From NCBI GenBank assembly GCA_031216445.1, contig CM062202.1, positions 21,041,501 through 21,105,500 of the forward strand: a DNA stretch of 64,000 nt, given 5' to 3'. Positions within the stretch are counted from its first letter, which is position 1, and every line of letters starts with the position of its first letter. The notes beneath the pieces are model-generated. The model searched no databases, was not told where the DNA came from, and worked only from the letters and a program-made list of their open reading frames with translations. A program made the translations under genes and the position numbers. Shown piece by piece: positions 61,333 through 64,000 of the stretch. Source of the DNA: Lateolabrax maculatus. Its lineage: Eukaryota; Chordata; Actinopteri; Acropomatiformes; Lateolabracidae.

Positions 61333-61811
61333 CCAGTTCAGACCAAAGATTCACCACGAGATGAAACCGTTTTAGAAAGGTGCAGGGAAAAGTTGCGGCA
61401 ATTTGAACTGGCCCGTCTCAGTTCATCTGAAGCCAGCTGATGGCGTCGCCAGTAGGTGGATTTAGAACGTAAGGCACGTCATCTGTTTCAACAGCCAATC
61501 AGCTCACATAGTATAGTTCGGTGGAAAGACTCCAAATTATGCATATATGTTTGTCACCGTTTCGCCAACACAGCAAATGCATCTGTAACACTTTAGAAAA
61601 ATCCTTCATATTGTAAGACACAACATATCGCTACATCAAAAAAAGCCTGAAAAGCCAGCAGTTAGAATGGATGTGCAGAAAGCCGTTTCTATGGAGACGA
61701 TACACCGTCTCGTCCGGTCACGTTGGTGTAACTGGCAGGATTCAGAACATTGCAGACTGGCGTATTACAAGTTTTCAACTCGTCTTGTCGTGTATCTTTG
61801 GTCTGAACTGG
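61333..61811. mobile_element. Non-autonomous DNA transposon (MITE) with 18 bp perfect terminal inverted repeats
   Basis: CCAGTTCAGACCAAAGAT at 61333-61350 is the exact reverse complement of 61794-61811. Imperfect matching continues inward (TCACCACGAGATGAA against ACACGACAAGACGAG). The 479-base body has no transposase frame, so it would have needed a transposase in trans. The termini contain CAG/CTG as hAT elements do, but the eight bases on either side (AGTAACAA and GCTTTAGA) do not match, so the superfamily is open. I believe close relatives are dispersed in percomorph genomes. Confidence 0.8.
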
Positions 61812-62839
61812 GCTTTAGATAAAGGACCAAACTTCAGCACGAGTTGTGTAATTATGTTTTTGAGGACTCTGGGTAACCTAGTGAGACCTGGGGGAAACAT
61901 GCTAACACTACGGGGATGCATGTTCATGAGTGTCAGCCCATAAAACATGGCTAGCGGCCCTGATACACTCACAGGAGATCATTTACAGGGGGAGGGAGAT
62001 GGCAACACATTAGTCTATTAGGACGTGATAAATATGCATGAGTTTTCTACAACAGTGAGGGGTAAAATGATACTGGATTTCAACTTTAAATGCCAAACCA
62101 TGTCATTTCGGGAATGAATAGCTTGCTGACGCTACTGTGCAGGAATTACAAAAGGGAAACATGATTTGTATGCGTCGCCCCGTCGCTGCCAAAGCTACGG
62201 CTAAGAGAGAAACCTGTATTTTTTGGAACATGTGATACAGGTACAGAACTAGTAGCACACTGATATTCATGTCAGAGTTCGCTCTGGAATTAAACAGCCA
62301 CATTTCTACATAAATCACTCAGCAGGACACTGCAAGTGTGTTGTCATAAGAGAAAAAAATAGAAAGTGAGGAATTTAAAAGCGGATGAAAAAAGCTAATC
62401 TCCTGCTCCAACTTGGGACAAGTGCATAACCCCAATAAATGTGTAATACAGGGTATAACACTATTTGACCACAATGCGTGACAGCTAATGAGGAGTCTGG
62501 AGAATTGAAGGGGCTCGTCCTCAACTTCATATTCAGTCCTTTTACAGCTTAGGCGCCCTATTGACCTTTAAATCCGTGATGCTGCGGTTTGTGCCACTCA
62601 CCGTGACTACTTAGCAGTGTCAGGCTGACCTAAATGTTTCGTTATCAGCATTGCCAAAAGGTTCTGTTGGGAGAGCACAGATTGATCCAGCTGCAACGCT
62701 AGGACACAGCAGGGAAAACAGAGGCTTTCTCCTGTCACAAGACACACAACACAGTGGCAACGACAGTGGCAGACGACAAAACATCACAATCCAGTGCTAT
62801 GACGTCTCCCCGCTGGTGACCTTTGTGATATCACCGTGA

Positions 62840-63180
62840 CACAAGATCGAGTGCATCCTTCCATCAGTCGGCCTGGCCCAGCTGCCGTGGCGGGTTAATG
62901 ACGTTTCAAACCCTTGCCACTTTCTCTGCGGGTGTGGGATGGAATGGTTTTTCACCAGGACTGATGATGGCATTAACGGAGCGTCCACCCCCAGTAATCG
63001 CCGCAGTGTCTTAATGGGGGTGACACTTACATGTCAGCCCCACCCCCAGAGCCACGCAGCACATCCAATCACAGATAAGAAATCCAACGCTGGCGCTGTC
63101 TTAATAGAATGGGGTCCACGTATTGACAGCCTCAGACACGCCCGTGAATCAATATCACAAAATGGATGGACACGCTCATC
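62840..63180. promoter_or_regulatory. Candidate conserved non-coding block in intron 1
   Basis: Repeat-free, moderately GC-rich sequence with GGGTTAATGACGTTTCAAAC (CRE-like TGACGTTT), GGCATTAACGG, CCAATCACAGATAAG and an 11 bp inverted repeat built on TGACA/TGTCA (63015-63042). An open frame on the plus strand here has no protein-family resemblance. Confidence 0.3.
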
Positions 63181-63215
63181 TCTTCCCGCCAACAATGCAG
63201 GCTATCAGAGGTTGG

Positions 63216-63250
63216 AGAGGGGTGGAAGGGGAAGGCGGGGGGGAGGGGGA
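63216..63250 (+). other. Putative G-quadruplex motif (plus strand)
   Basis: G4, GAA-type spacer, G4, AAGGC, G7, A, G5: four or more G-runs within 35 bases. It lies on the antisense strand of clstn2 in intron 1. Confidence 0.6.
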
Positions 63251-63294
63251 GTGGAGAAATGAACGAGCCAGACCATCAGTTCCAGAGATTCCCA

Positions 63295-63380
63295 GGGGAA
63301 ACATTGCAGCCGCTTACTACGATCGAACCCGCGGCTGCAAGCACTAATGCCTTGACACTAAGTGATTAGCTACATACTCC
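63295..63380 (-). repeat. Possible tRNA-derived SINE head
   Basis: On the minus strand, GTAGCTAATCACTTAGTGTC followed about 35 bases later by GCGGGTTCGATC resembles RNA polymerase III A-box and B-box spacing. The acceptor-stem complement is not convincing and no tail was seen, so this is not called a tRNA gene. The core overlaps an 8 bp inverted repeat (GCAGCCGC at 63306-63313 with GCGGCTGC at 63331-63338). Confidence 0.3.
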
Positions 63381-64000
63381 TCCATGGCAACTCGAATCAA
63401 AACTAAACACTGTTAATCCCTTAATCGATATGACTGGAGCATGACACCCTGCACAGCCAAATTCGTCTGCATCATTTCACTCTGCAGGTAGAATCGGAAA
63501 GAAACACTCCTCTGAGTTGCTGTCTTTCTAAACATTTTTTTCTTTTTTTTTTTGGATTTCTCCAACAATGACACACGCCAATGAGAAGATTTGTCCCTCT
63601 GACATTTTGATTGAACTGCGAGGTGCTCGTCTACGACTCAGCATTCAGGCTTCAGACAGCCTCTAATAGGAGGTGCGCTTAAAGAAAAAAAAAACAGTGA
63701 GTACACGCACAAACACACACCCGGGAAAGGAAAAAGAAAAAAGAAAAAGAAAAAGCCTGAGCTGCACTCTAAGTGACCCCAATTTTTAAAAGCAAACACC
63801 TCTGTTGGCTACTAAAAGCCCTCAGTAAATGGCAGGCAGTAACCTCTCTTTGTGAATGGAGAGAGGTTGAACCTTGTGGCTTCTTGGCTGAACATGACTA
63901 GCTGAGATGAAAGGGCTTTTTACATTTTAAGGGCAGAGCAGCAATCAAATGCACCATTTTCAGTTTTGCGTGTTAACAAGAAGAGGAAACTGCTCATACA

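Larger units (their letters stand above)
59625..64000 (-). other. clstn2: clstn2 intron 1, partial (at least 4376 bp)
   Basis: It begins in minus-strand order outside the window and ends at the AG acceptor at 59626-59625 (CCACAG). It holds complex sequence with an inverted repeat and an NFI-like palindrome (59930-60100), an A-rich run (60314-60340), a hAT-like relic with a nested repeat (60671-61203), a terminal-inverted-repeat element (61333-61811), unassigned sequence (61820-62800), complex candidate regulatory sequence (62840-63180), a G-run cluster (63216-63250) and a possible tRNA-like SINE head (63295-63380). The end (63700-64000) is A-rich and featureless. Confidence 0.85.

Noticed and set aside
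63295..63380. A functional tRNA gene on the minus strand
   Set aside because: A-box- and B-box-like words are present, but the acceptor and anticodon stems do not pair well; kept only as a possible SINE head.
1..64000. CRISPR arrays, insertion sequences, operons or phage genes
   Set aside because: The sequence is vertebrate nuclear DNA with spliced genes; the only short direct repeats are microsatellites.

Overview
The window is a piece of a ray-finned fish (teleost, probably percomorph) nuclear chromosome. The recognisable coding sequence encodes a vertebrate neuronal membrane protein. The gene is split by large introns, CA/TG microsatellites are frequent, and several interspersed repeats look like families common in teleost genomes. 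No bacterial, plasmid, phage or CRISPR feature was found. I cannot name the species.

The only gene I can support is calsyntenin-2 (clstn2), read on the minus strand. Four consecutive coding exons are present at 59502-59624, 16996-17191, 4991-5199 and 1-139 (the last cut by the window edge). All have canonical GT/AG borders and the reading frame is continuous across every junction (phases 1, 2, 1). Together they give about 667 coding bases, roughly 1% of the window. They encode the extracellular N-terminal part: the start of cadherin repeat 1, then all of cadherin repeat 2 up to the Val-Cys-Lys-Pro stretch that leads into the LamG-like (LNS) domain. The signal-peptide exon and promoter lie beyond base 64000. 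The LamG domain, membrane segment and cytoplasmic kinesin-binding tail lie before base 1.

The rest is intron: intron 1 (partial, 59625-64000), intron 2 (17192-59501, about 42.3 kb), intron 3 (5200-16995, about 11.8 kb) and intron 4 (140-4990, about 4.9 kb). They hold three kinds of material. First, microsatellites and homopolymers. Second, decayed interspersed repeats: a ~480 bp element with 18 bp perfect terminal inverted repeats, a hAT-like relic with a second repeat nested inside it, a fossil LINE reverse-transcriptase fragment, and at least four unclassified families with more than one copy here. Third, blocks of complex, repeat-free sequence rich in homeodomain (TAATTA), POU-octamer and related motifs, which look like conserved non-coding regulatory elements. 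The third class is inference from composition only.

The least explained signals are several clean inverted repeats in intron 1 and intron 2 (46309-46363, 49082-49113, 59945-59983, 63015-63042, and a TG/CA cruciform at 32004-32056) and an isolated CpG-dense block with outward-facing splice-donor-like sites near 10180-10400. I found no convincing evidence for a wholly new gene system.
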